Positions 1 to 6,143 of a stretch of DNA of 13,564 bases are shown here, in pieces. Positions within the stretch are counted from its first letter, which is position 1; each line of letters starts with the position of its first letter. The position numbers and the translations under genes are program-made. Source of the DNA: an uncultured Cocleimonas sp. (GTDB taxonomy: Bacteria > Pseudomonadota > Gammaproteobacteria > Thiotrichales > Thiotrichaceae); contig CALISP010000043.1 of NCBI GenBank assembly GCA_938041705.1, forward strand, positions 1-13,564. Reading direction: 5' to 3'. The notes under the pieces were generated by a model that worked only from the letters and a program-made list of their open reading frames with translations, searched no databases and was not told the DNA's origin.

Positions 1-16
1 GTTTGACTATTCAAAC
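1..16. repeat. Short inverted repeat at window edge
   Basis: GTTTGA at 1-6 and TCAAAC at 11-16 form a perfect 6-bp inverted repeat around a CTAT loop, 41 bases ahead of the wzc-like start. It may be an operator half, the foot of an upstream hairpin, or chance. The upstream gene is not visible, so no role is assigned. Confidence 0.3.
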
Positions 17-56
17 GTAAATAATAAATCCATTAAGGGTTAGGTAAGGTTAGGGA

Positions 57-2306
57 ATGTCAGTTTTAACTACTCAAACAAACACCAATCAAATACAAGC
101 AGTCGATAATAAATTGATGCCATTGGCGCCAAGTTACGTCGGTCCTTCTGTGCAACCAACTCAAGAAGTGTCGCTTAGCGATGTATTGGGTATTTTATAC
201 AGACGAAAGTGGACTATATTATTAACTTTACTATCAATATTAGCACTCGTCGCATGGTATACATTTTCTATAAAACCTAGCTATCGAGCCAACGCAACAA
301 TTCAAATTGAAAGAGAAGGCGCCGAGATTGTAGACTTTGGTAGAACTCAACAACCAACTAGTTCTGTTGACTCATTGAATGACCCATTTTTTAGAACTCG
401 TTATGAGATGTTACGCGGAAGGGTTGTAGCGCAAAAAGTGATTGATGATTTGTCGTTAGAAGAAAGTCTGTCGCCAAGAGAATCAGAAAATTCAACATCG
501 GTAATTTCCTCTGTACTTGCTTTGGTTGGTCTAGGTGGGGACAAGAAGAAAAACACAACTAATAACGTTGACTACACTGGTATATTTGCCAAAAATCTAC
601 TTGTTCAACCCATTTCAGGTACGCATTTAGTTGAAATTTATTATGAGGCTTCTTCTGCAACAGAAGCTAAAAATGTAGTAAGTAGTATTGTAAATAATTT
701 CATTACATCTCAAATCCAGTCTAAAAGTGAAACTGGAGAGTATGCTAAAGACTTTTTAGATAAACAAATTATCGAAGCAGGCGATCGGTTGAAATCTGAT
801 GAATTAACCTTAGTCAAATATGCCAATGAAAATGGTATTTTAAGCGTAGATGAAGGTCAAACAAGACAAGTTAAGAAACTAGAAAACCTTGATTCTGCGC
901 TTGTTGAAGCTGAGATACGACGTATAGAAGCTGAAAGTCTTTATCTGCAAATGAAGCGAGCTGGAAGTGTATCAACAGTATTGTCAAATCCGGTGGTTAC
1001 TAGTTTGAAAGCTCGTTTAGTTGGTCTAGAGGGTGATTATCAAGAAATGCTTAAAACGTTTAAACCAAATTATCCTGATATGCAGAGGTTACAACAGCAA
1101 ATTAATGCAGCTAAAGGAAAATTAAGAACTGAAATGAGCACTATTCAACGCTCTATGGAGGCTGATTTTAAAGCTGCTAAGAGACAAGAAGACAAAATCA
1201 GAAATGAGTTAAGCCAATTTAATACTACAATGCAAAACTTGCAGGACAGTGGCGTAGATTATAATAATCTTAAGCGAAATGTAGAAAATAGTAATAAGCT
1301 TTACAGCAGTTTGTTACAACGTCGTGAAGAAGTAAATGTTGCTTCTCAAGCAAATACCAGCAGTATCAGTATAGTAGAACCTGCTATTACACCTGTTGCA
1401 AAATATCGCCCACGTCCTAAGGTTAATCTATTAGTGGGATTAATGTCTGGCTTGATACTTGGTTTGGCACTAGCTTTTTTACGCGAATCTTTGGATAAGA
1501 GTATTAAGTCATCAGATGATTTAGAAAAGTTGACTGGTTTACCTATTCTAGGAATGATTCCTCGTGTAACAAAATCTAAAATGAAAAAGCAGTTGGATAT
1601 GATCGCATTCAAAATGCCTCAATCTGCACCTGCCGAAGCTTATCGAATTTTAGCTACTAATATCCGTTTGATGTTTAGGGCTGATGAAGATCATGTGATG
1701 TTAATAACCAGCGTAAATTCTGGTGAAGGCAAAAGTACTACAGCCTGTAATATCGCACTTTCTTATGCGCAAATGGGTAAGAAAGTATTATTGGTTGATG
1801 CCGATATAAGAAATGCTTCACTTCACAAAAAGCTAGAGATTGCTAATAAACATGGTCTGACTCACTACTTAAAAGGTGAAATAGATTTAGTAGGTATTAC
1901 TCAGCCAGTGAAAAAGATTCCTGGTCTGTATGCCATTACTGCAGGCCAATATGATGTGGATCCTGTTAGTTTGTTAAGTCATGAGCGTATGTCTTATTTA
2001 ACAACACAAGGTGGAAGTATTTTTGATTACGTTATTATCGATGCTCCGCCAGTCAATGGTTTTGCTGATTCTTTAGTATTGACCTCATTAGCTACATCGA
2101 CTGTTCTAGTGGCTCGTGAAGACGAGATGAATGCTCGATCAATCAAAGGTGTGCTAAATCAATTAAGAAGAGTCAAAAATAATGTTGCTGGATTCTTATT
2201 AGTAGATTCTAAAAATCCAGTCGTGAATGCTAAGTATTATGCTAAATATCATAGTAAATCAAAAAAAGAACTGTTATTAGAAAACAAAAAACAGAGTTTT
2301 GCTTAA
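57..2306 (+). CDS. wzc: Wzc-type polysaccharide co-polymerase / bacterial tyrosine autokinase
   Basis: Inner-membrane protein expected to control chain length and export of capsule or exopolysaccharide, with a cytoplasmic autokinase domain. A Wzz-type N-terminal region carries a first membrane segment at about 52-72. A long, partly coiled-coil periplasmic region follows (about 75-450), then a proline-rich stretch (EPAITP...RPRPK) and a second membrane segment at about 458-476. The kinase domain has Walker A SVNSGEGKST (Lys559), Walker A' LLVDADIR (Asp581, Asp583) and Walker B VIIDAPP (Asp662). The C-terminus has only three clustered tyrosines, Tyr727, Tyr728 and Tyr731, as likely autophosphorylation sites. 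The length of 749 residues is usual for the fused proteobacterial form. An AAGG at 46-49, seven bases before the ATG, supports the start. The partner phosphatase (Wzb) and outer-membrane channel (Wza) are not in the window and would be expected upstream. The family is certain; the polysaccharide is unknown. Confidence 0.93.
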   Translation: MSVLTTQTNTNQIQAVDNKLMPLAPSYVGPSVQPTQEVSLSDVLGILYRRKWTILLTLLSILALVAWYTFSIKPSYRANATIQIEREGAEIVDFGRTQQPTSSVDSLNDPFFRTRYEMLRGRVVAQKVIDDLSLEESLSPRESENSTSVISSVLALVGLGGDKKKNTTNNVDYTGIFAKNLLVQPISGTHLVEIYYEASSATEAKNVVSSIVNNFITSQIQSKSETGEYAKDFLDKQIIEAGDRLKSDELTLVKYANENGILSVDEGQTRQVKKLENLDSALVEAEIRRIEAESLYLQMKRAGSVSTVLSNPVVTSLKARLVGLEGDYQEMLKTFKPNYPDMQRLQQQINAAKGKLRTEMSTIQRSMEADFKAAKRQEDKIRNELSQFNTTMQNLQDSGVDYNNLKRNVENSNKLYSSLLQRREEVNVASQANTSSISIVEPAITPVAKYRPRPKVNLLVGLMSGLILGLALAFLRESLDKSIKSSDDLEKLTGLPILGMIPRVTKSKMKKQLDMIAFKMPQSAPAEAYRILATNIRLMFRADEDHVMLITSVNSGEGKSTTACNIALSYAQMGKKVLLVDADIRNASLHKKLEIANKHGLTHYLKGEIDLVGITQPVKKIPGLYAITAGQYDVDPVSLLSHERMSYLTTQGGSIFDYVIIDAPPVNGFADSLVLTSLATSTVLVAREDEMNARSIKGVLNQLRRVKNNVAGFLLVDSKNPVVNAKYYAKYHSKSKKELLLENKKQSFA

Positions 2307-2428
2307 GTAGGAATTGCAAAGGTTTTTATTAGAAGGTTTTTAGATAAATATTTTGATAGTGTTTATCATTGGATAAAAATAACTAAAAACAGGGAAGTGC
2401 CTTCTTCATTGATTTTTTCTAATAATCG

Positions 2429-2457
2429 TTGAATCTTTCAGATGTAATAATTCTAAT
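2429..2457 (+). promoter_or_regulatory. Candidate sigma70 promoter for the 178-residue membrane protein gene
   Basis: TTGAAT at 2429-2434 (four of six to TTGACA), a 17-base spacer and TCTAAT at 2452-2457 (five of six to TATAAT). Transcription would begin near 2464, only about 12 bases before the ATG at 2476, giving a very short leader with no Shine-Dalgarno sequence. The -10 box overlaps the left arm of the inverted repeat at 2442-2477. The call rests on consensus matching only. Confidence 0.4.
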
Positions 2458-2477
2458 TTTTGTTAGAATTATTACAT
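2442..2477. repeat. Perfect 15-bp inverted repeat covering the start codon of the next gene
   Basis: The left arm ATGTAATAATTCTAA (2442-2456) is the exact reverse complement of TTAGAATTATTACAT (2463-2477), with the 6-base loop TTTTTG between. The right arm ends on the A and T of the ATG at 2476. No T-run follows the right arm, so it does not look like an intrinsic terminator for wzc. It could be an operator, since the candidate -10 box and start site fall within it. In read-through RNA from wzc it could instead be a hairpin that hides the start codon. Confidence 0.6.
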
Positions 2478-3012
2478 GTCAGCATTTAAACCATTTATAA
2501 GAATAACGATTTTATCATTGATCCTTACCTCCTTACTTATTTACCTTGGTGTTAAATATCATTGGGTAGATCACATCAATAAGTCTTCTGATTTTGCAAT
2601 AGAATTAGAAATCCCTGCAAAAATAAATATTGATACTAATAATTTTAGTTTATACAAACCAAAAGAATCCTTTGCTCCTGATATTATTCAAAATAATACC
2701 TCAAATGCTACCTTAGATAGTATGAATAAGGAACAGATTACAGAACAGTGCGAAAATCTATTGAGTAGAGAACTAAAAGATCCTTTGACTTTAGAGTTAG
2801 CGACAGTGAATTGTGTTGTTAGCAATTTTCAAGAAACGTTTCAAAATGTAAAAGTGCAAAAAAATGTAATTGAAGATCAGTTGAAAAAGAAGAAATCTAT
2901 ATACCAACGACAATGCAATCAACAATTTATCCAAAGTACACAATATTCCATAATCGAGAAACAGTTATTGATAGGCATATGTGTGTCGGACAAAATAAGT
3001 ACCAGTAAATAA
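2476..3012 (+). CDS. Unrecognised membrane-anchored protein with four cysteines
   Basis: I do not recognise this 178-residue protein. Residues 1-9 are short and basic (Lys5, Arg9) and are followed by one hydrophobic segment at about 10-26. This suggests an N-terminal anchor or uncleaved signal with the rest outside the cytoplasm. The remainder is polar. It has four cysteines (Cys92, Cys113, Cys147, Cys169), enough for two disulfides if periplasmic, and a lysine-rich, probably helical stretch at about 128-145. The reading frame is closed by a TAG at 2464-2466, so ATG 2476 is the only reasonable start, yet no Shine-Dalgarno sequence precedes it. It lies 169 bases after wzc on the same strand but has its own candidate promoter, so a role in the polysaccharide locus is only a guess from position. 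Base composition resembles its neighbours. Confidence 0.7.
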   Translation: MSAFKPFIRITILSLILTSLLIYLGVKYHWVDHINKSSDFAIELEIPAKINIDTNNFSLYKPKESFAPDIIQNNTSNATLDSMNKEQITEQCENLLSRELKDPLTLELATVNCVVSNFQETFQNVKVQKNVIEDQLKKKKSIYQRQCNQQFIQSTQYSIIEKQLLIGICVSDKISTSK

Positions 3013-3089
3013 CACTCTTATTTAATCATCAAACTATTTTAAACAAGGAAATTAGATAGTGTAATTTATTAAAACATTATGTCTAAAGT

Positions 3090-3104
3090 CAGAGCCCTTC
3101 TCTG
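3090..3104 (-). terminator. Weak hairpin just past the HisN-type gene
   Basis: CAGAG at 3090-3094 and CTCTG at 3100-3104 pair around a 5-base loop, immediately after the minus-strand stop codon at 3107-3109. In the minus direction the stem is followed by ACTTTAG, a poor T-tract. It sits between convergent genes, where a terminator is expected, but the 5-bp stem makes this tentative. Confidence 0.25.
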
Positions 3105-3106
3105 GA

Positions 3107-3871
3107 TTAATATGAAATATCTTTAAGAACTTTAGAATGAATATCTCGGTTATTAGATGCTAAAACTGAAGTGGAATCGAGAGATAGTTCATCACCTTTT
3201 AAGTCAGTAAATACTCCACCAGCTTCACGAACGATCACTGCTAAAGCCGCAATATCTAATATATTTACATCAGACTCTAAAATAAGTTCTATTTTACCAC
3301 TGGCAAGCAAATGATAATGATAGAAATCACCATAACCTCGAATTCTATTAACTGAACTAACAAGATCTCCAACTCTTTGCCATTGAGGCTTTGATGCAAT
3401 ACTAGCTATATTGCCAAGAGATAATGTTGATTTCTTTATTGAATCGATATCACTAACGTTTATCTGCTGTCCATTTAACCAAGCTCCAAATCCTTTTTCT
3501 GCATAAGCCAATTCATTGAATTCGGGGCTGTTAGAAACACCCATAATCAATTCACCCTTATGCATCAAGGCTATTTGTGTAGAAAAGAACGGATAACCTC
3601 TTACAAAACTCTTTGTGCCATCAATAGGATCAATTAACCAATTATAGTCAGCATTTTCATTTACTTTTCCCGTTTCTTCACCAAAAAAGCCATGGTCAGG
3701 AAAGGCATCTAGTATGATTTTCTTGATGGTTTTTTCTGTCTCTACATCTGCAACAGTAACGGGAGTTTCATCAGGTTTGATTTCTATTTCAAAATCTCCT
3801 GCATAATACTTTTTGATAACTACTTGTGCAGCTTCAGCTGCTTCTATCGCTATTTTTAGAAAAGGGGTCAT
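3107..3871 (-). CDS. hisN: Inositol-monophosphatase-family phosphatase, histidinol-phosphatase (HisN) type
   Basis: Metal-dependent, lithium-sensitive-type phosphatase fold, 254 residues, cytoplasmic. The metal-binding motifs are present: GEE (Glu65, Glu66), DPIDGTKSF (Asp81, Asp84) and a third Asp206 in LDIAAL. The forms DPIDGTKSF and YGDFYHYHLLASG resemble the HisN histidinol-phosphate phosphatases more than CysQ, which typically has DGTKEF, or SuhB. The probable reaction is histidinol phosphate to histidinol, but a broader sugar- or inositol-phosphate substrate cannot be excluded. The usual WDxAA motif reads LDIAA here, with Leu205 in place of Trp. No other histidine-pathway gene is nearby. 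The gene converges on the 178-residue membrane protein gene and diverges from xerD, with 123 bases between starts. The ATG lacks a clear Shine-Dalgarno sequence. Family is near certain; the substrate assignment is moderate. Confidence 0.85.
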   Translation of the reverse strand: MTPFLKIAIEAAEAAQVVIKKYYAGDFEIEIKPDETPVTVADVETEKTIKKIILDAFPDHGFFGEETGKVNENADYNWLIDPIDGTKSFVRGYPFFSTQIALMHKGELIMGVSNSPEFNELAYAEKGFGAWLNGQQINVSDIDSIKKSTLSLGNIASIASKPQWQRVGDLVSSVNRIRGYGDFYHYHLLASGKIELILESDVNILDIAALAVIVREAGGVFTDLKGDELSLDSTSVLASNNRDIHSKVLKDISY

Positions 3872-3904
3872 GTTAATATTATTTTGATATCAAGAAAATG
3901 GCAC

Positions 3905-3910
3905 ATTATA
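3905..3910 (-). promoter_or_regulatory. Candidate -10 box for the HisN-type gene
   Basis: The minus strand reads TATAAT, a perfect -10 hexamer, 34 bases before the ATG at 3871. That predicts a leader of about 27 bases. I find no good -35 at 16-18 bases, so the promoter would depend on another contact or an activator. Confidence 0.35.
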
Positions 3911-3927
3911 CTGAATTAACAAAAAGA

Positions 3928-3967
3928 TACTGTTCATTAGCGCTAGTATTAAAAAACTTGAACAGTA
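3928..3967. repeat. Spaced 9-bp inverted repeat between divergent hisN-type gene and xerD
   Basis: TACTGTTCA at 3928-3936 and TGAACAGTA at 3959-3967 are exact reverse complements separated by 22 bases, so the arm centres lie about three helical turns apart. It sits upstream of both divergent genes, where a dimeric or looping regulator could act on both. It is not a dif site. Chance is possible in this AT-rich DNA. Confidence 0.4.
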
Positions 3968-3994
3968 AAGCAATTAATCCTATTCAACATTAAT

Positions 3995-4900
3995 GTGGTT
4001 TATTTGAATTCTAATCAAACAATTATAGAAATTTTTCTAGATGCATTATGGTCTGAAAGAGGTTTAAGTCAAAATACATTGGAAGCTTATGGTCGGGATT
4101 TAAAATCACTTTCTGAATGGCAATTAAAAAATAGTAGGTCATTAATAGATTCTAGTAATTCTGAATTACTTGAATATCTTACTTTAAAGATTAAGCAGGG
4201 AAGTAAATCTAGAAGTGTCGCTCGATCAATATCTACGTTTAGACGTTTTTTTCGTTATCAATTACGAGAAAATAAAATATCTGAAGATCCTACCGCATTA
4301 ATTGAATTACCAAAACTTGGTAAATCATTACCTAATAGTTTAAGTGAGGCTAATGTTGATGCACTTTTGAATGCACCTGACTTAGATGATCCACTCGGGT
4401 TGCGTGATAGAGCGATGTTGGAATTATTATATGCAACGGGACTGCGTGTTTCTGAACTAGTTACACTAGAATATAAACAAATAAACCTCCAGCAAGGTGT
4501 TGTTAGAGTGATAGGTAAAGGAAACAAAGAACGTTTGGTTCCTATGGGAGATGAAGCGGTAACCTGGATTAGTAATTATTTAAATAATGCTCGTTCAACA
4601 TTGATGAAAAGTGGAGGGGTGTCTAATTCATTATTCATAACAAGACGTGGTTCTGGTATGACACGACAAGCATTCTGGTATTTAATTAAACGATATGCTG
4701 TTAAAGCAGGTATTAGTCAAAGGCTATCTCCACATACTTTACGTCATGCATTTGCAACACATTTATTGAACCATGGAGCTGATTTACGTGTCGTACAATT
4801 GTTATTAGGTCATAGTGATCTTTCAACTACTCAGATATATACACATATTGCCAAAACTAGATTACAGTCAATACATCAAGAGCATCATCCTCGAGGCTAG
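3995..4900 (+). CDS. xerD: Site-specific tyrosine recombinase XerD
   Basis: Partner of XerC in resolving chromosome dimers at dif, under FtsK control at the division septum. The 301 residues comprise a SAM-like core-binding domain (about 8-90) and a catalytic domain (about 110-295). All six catalytic residues are present: Arg151 (TGLRVSEL), Lys175 (GKGNKER), His247 and Arg250 (HTLRH), His273 (LLGHSDLSTTQ) and nucleophile Tyr282 (IYTH). Each sits three residues later than in E. coli XerD. The C-terminus HHPRG matches XerD (HHPRA) rather than XerC. The start is GTG: the frame is closed by a TGA at 3959-3961 and no in-frame ATG lies near the N-terminus; TTG at 4004 is an alternative. No Shine-Dalgarno sequence is visible. 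dsbC follows, as in enterobacteria. The dif target is not in this window. Confidence 0.95.
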   Translation: MVYLNSNQTIIEIFLDALWSERGLSQNTLEAYGRDLKSLSEWQLKNSRSLIDSSNSELLEYLTLKIKQGSKSRSVARSISTFRRFFRYQLRENKISEDPTALIELPKLGKSLPNSLSEANVDALLNAPDLDDPLGLRDRAMLELLYATGLRVSELVTLEYKQINLQQGVVRVIGKGNKERLVPMGDEAVTWISNYLNNARSTLMKSGGVSNSLFITRRGSGMTRQAFWYLIKRYAVKAGISQRLSPHTLRHAFATHLLNHGADLRVVQLLLGHSDLSTTQIYTHIAKTRLQSIHQEHHPRG

Positions 4901-4984
4901 TAAGGAGCATAAAGAAATTACTGTTAATACCGTTCAAATGGATCTTATTACTTACTTTATACGTAACTAAAGTATGAATACTAG

Positions 4985-5005
4985 TCTTCATCGGAAGAGG
5001 TTTTT
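4985..5005 (+). terminator. Weak terminator-like hairpin after xerD
   Basis: TCTTC (4985-4989) pairs with GAAGA (4994-4998) around ATCG, followed by GG and five T residues (5001-5005). It lies 85 bases past the xerD stop and just ahead of the dsbC promoter, a sensible position. The 5-bp stem is short, and the T-run overlaps the candidate -35 box. Confidence 0.25.
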
Positions 5006-5031
5006 AACAATATCGAACATTGCGGTATACT
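5004..5031 (+). promoter_or_regulatory. Candidate sigma70 promoter of dsbC
   Basis: TTAACA at 5004-5009 (five of six) is separated by 16 bases from TATACT at 5026-5031 (five of six). Transcription would begin near 5038, leaving a leader of about 27-39 bases depending on the dsbC start chosen. It suggests dsbC has its own promoter and does not rely on xerD. Confidence 0.5.
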
Positions 5032-5064
5032 AGTAACATTAAGTAAACAAATATTTTAAACAGA

Positions 5065-5817
5065 ATGGATTTTATAATGAAAAATACAATAATAATGGGC
5101 CTTACATTCAGTTTCATCATGTTATCTGCTGTTTCTCAAGCTGCTGTTGAGACAGTTGAAGCTAAGGCACAAATGACTGAATTAAAAGCAAAGCTTAAAG
5201 GTAAATTTCGATCGGAGCCTACATCTATCAAAGAGAGTCGATTACCTAATATATACGAAGTAATGTATGGCACAGAAGTGGTGTATTTTTCCGCTGATGG
5301 AAAATACTTCTTGGCCGGTGACATGATTGAATTAGAGACAAGAACTAATCTATCTGATTTTGCCAAGCAATCTGTACGTAAAGACATTATGGACAAAGAA
5401 GATTTCAAGCCAGTCGTGTTTAAAGCAAAACACGAAAAACATAAACTAACTGTATTTACAGATATTGATTGTGGTTACTGTGCTAAATTACATCGCGAAA
5501 TGCCAGAGATTAATGCGAAAGGAATTACAGTTGAATATCTAATGTTTCCTCGTGCTGGCTTACAGTCTAAATCCTACGAGAAAGCAGTAAGCATGTGGTG
5601 TGCTGACGATCCTCTTCAAGCAATGACTGATGCTAAAGAACGACGTGAAATAGCAACAAAGAGTTGTGAAAATCCAGTTTCTTCTCAGTACAACCTAGGA
5701 CAAGAAGTGGGTGTTACAGGAACTCCTGCTTTAGTTACGGAGTCTGGTAAATTAATTCCTGGTTATATGCCAGCAGACAGACTAGCAGCAATGTTGGATG
5801 CTGAAGCTAAACAATAA
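5065..5817 (+). CDS. dsbC: Periplasmic thiol:disulfide isomerase DsbC
   Basis: Rearranges wrong disulfides in periplasmic proteins; in known systems it is a V-shaped homodimer kept reduced by DsbD. A Sec signal peptide covers residues 1-26 and probably ends at SQA/A. The N-terminal dimerisation domain is at about 30-95, followed by a linker helix and a thioredoxin-fold domain with active site CGYC (Cys136, Cys139) and cis-Pro221 (TGTPAL). Cys179 and Cys201 match the second, structural disulfide of E. coli DsbC. Translation may begin at ATG 5065, or at ATG 5077, which gives a more typical MKN signal start and has a weak TGGA seven bases upstream. The choice does not affect the mature protein. 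recJ, which follows dsbC in E. coli, is replaced here by the glycine cleavage genes. Confidence 0.94.
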   Translation: MDFIMKNTIIMGLTFSFIMLSAVSQAAVETVEAKAQMTELKAKLKGKFRSEPTSIKESRLPNIYEVMYGTEVVYFSADGKYFLAGDMIELETRTNLSDFAKQSVRKDIMDKEDFKPVVFKAKHEKHKLTVFTDIDCGYCAKLHREMPEINAKGITVEYLMFPRAGLQSKSYEKAVSMWCADDPLQAMTDAKERREIATKSCENPVSSQYNLGQEVGVTGTPALVTESGKLIPGYMPADRLAAMLDAEAKQ

Positions 5818-5857
5818 AAGTTTTCAGGAAATACTTTCTGATTTATGAAAGCTGAGG

Positions 5858-5863
5858 TATAGT
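5858..5863 (+). promoter_or_regulatory. Candidate -10 box of the gcv operon
   Basis: TATAGT (five of six to TATAAT) places the start site at about 5870, one base before the first paired base of the riboswitch leader helix at 5871. That coincidence supports it. The -35 region (around TTCTGA, 5836-5841) matches consensus poorly, so an activator may be needed; no GcvA site can be identified by eye. Confidence 0.4.
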
Positions 5864-5885
5864 TAATAAATCAGTGATAAATTTC

Positions 5886-5982
5886 ACAGGAGAGATTCAA
5901 GCATTTTTACTAAATTTAAAATTTAGCAGCTTGAACACCGAAGGCGCAATCCCGCTCGGAAACGCTCAGGTAAAAGGACTGT
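5886..5982 (+). promoter_or_regulatory. Glycine aptamer 1
   Basis: P1 is ACAG (5886-5889) with CTGT (5979-5982), stacked directly inside the leader-linker helix. A 7-bp stem TTCAAGC (5896-5902) with GCTTGAA (5929-5935) is topped by a second helix, CTAAATTT (5910-5917) with AAATTTAG (5919-5926). Confidence 0.88.
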
Positions 5983-5996
5983 TTAAATTTACTGAC

Positions 5997-6089
5997 TCTG
6001 GAGAGCGAAACTATTATGTTTCCACCGAAGGGTTCAACCTAATAATTACGTAAAGTAGTATTGGGGAATCTCTCAGGTAAAAGGACAGA
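5997..6089 (+). promoter_or_regulatory. Glycine aptamer 2
   Basis: P1 is TCTG (5997-6000) with CAGA (6086-6089), starting two bases after the leader-linker helix ends. The conserved GGAGAG, ACCGAAGG and CTCTCAGGTAAAAGGAC segments are intact, so the aptamer looks functional. Its P1 ends one base before the terminator stem. Confidence 0.88.
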
Positions 6090-6090
6090 A

Positions 6091-6126
6091 GGGCGGCAGA
6101 TTGTATAATCTGCCGCCCTTTTTTTT
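6091..6126 (+). terminator. Intrinsic terminator in the riboswitch expression platform
   Basis: GGGCGGCAGATT (6091-6102) pairs perfectly with AATCTGCCGCCC (6107-6118) around a GTAT loop, followed by eight T residues (6119-6126). This is a strong Rho-independent terminator lying entirely between the aptamers and gcvT, so transcription attenuation is the likely output. The stem shares essentially no sequence with aptamer 2 P1. Confidence 0.93.
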
Positions 6127-6143
6127 GTCCAAAGGAAAGTAAT

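Larger units (their letters stand above)
5871..6089 (+). promoter_or_regulatory. Tandem glycine riboswitch (gcvT element), two aptamers with leader-linker helix
   Basis: Two consecutive glycine aptamers precede gcvT. Both contain the hallmark segments: CACCGAAGG (5936-5944) and CCACCGAAGGG (6022-6032), and CTCAGGTAAAAGGAC at the 3' side of each (5965-5979 and 6072-6086). The linker joining them pairs with the leader: TCAG 5871-5874 with CTGA 5992-5995, and TAAATTT 5878-5884 with AAATTTA 5985-5991. Three unpaired leader bases (TGA, 5875-5877) lie between. This corresponds to the P0 leader-linker helix, known in tandem glycine riboswitches as a kink-turn; I cannot confirm the sheared G-A pairs. 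The element is expected to sense glycine and control the cleavage genes downstream, usually as an ON switch. Confidence 0.96.

Noticed and set aside
38..55. GGTTAGG repeated at 38-44 and 48-54, resembling a telomere-like TTAGGG motif
   Set aside because: Only two copies, just ahead of wzc, and they include its AAGG ribosome-binding site; no array and no reason to expect telomeric repeats.
1346..1612. Minus-strand open frame inside wzc with a hydrophobic end
   Set aside because: It lies wholly within the well-supported wzc coding sequence and its composition follows from the antisense of the second membrane segment and proline-rich region.
2319..2342. Direct repeat AAGGTTTTTA (2319-2328 and 2333-2342) after wzc
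   Set aside because: Two short copies in AT-rich DNA with no stem, no gene and no mobile element; likely chance.
2394..2417. GAAG/CTTC hairpin followed by T-rich sequence as a wzc terminator
   Set aside because: Only a 4-bp stem, and the T-run starts about eight bases after it; too weak to call.
3938..3945. TAGCGCTA palindrome and neighbours as a dif-type Xer target near xerD
   Set aside because: A dif site has two 11-bp XerC and XerD arms around a 6-8-base centre with conserved cores; these are absent.
5824..5841. Hairpin after dsbC, TCAGGAAA with TTTCTGA (one bulged G)
   Set aside because: The stem is short, bulged and AT-rich, with only TTTATG after it; it also overlaps the region where the gcv -35 would lie. 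Not strong enough for a terminator call.
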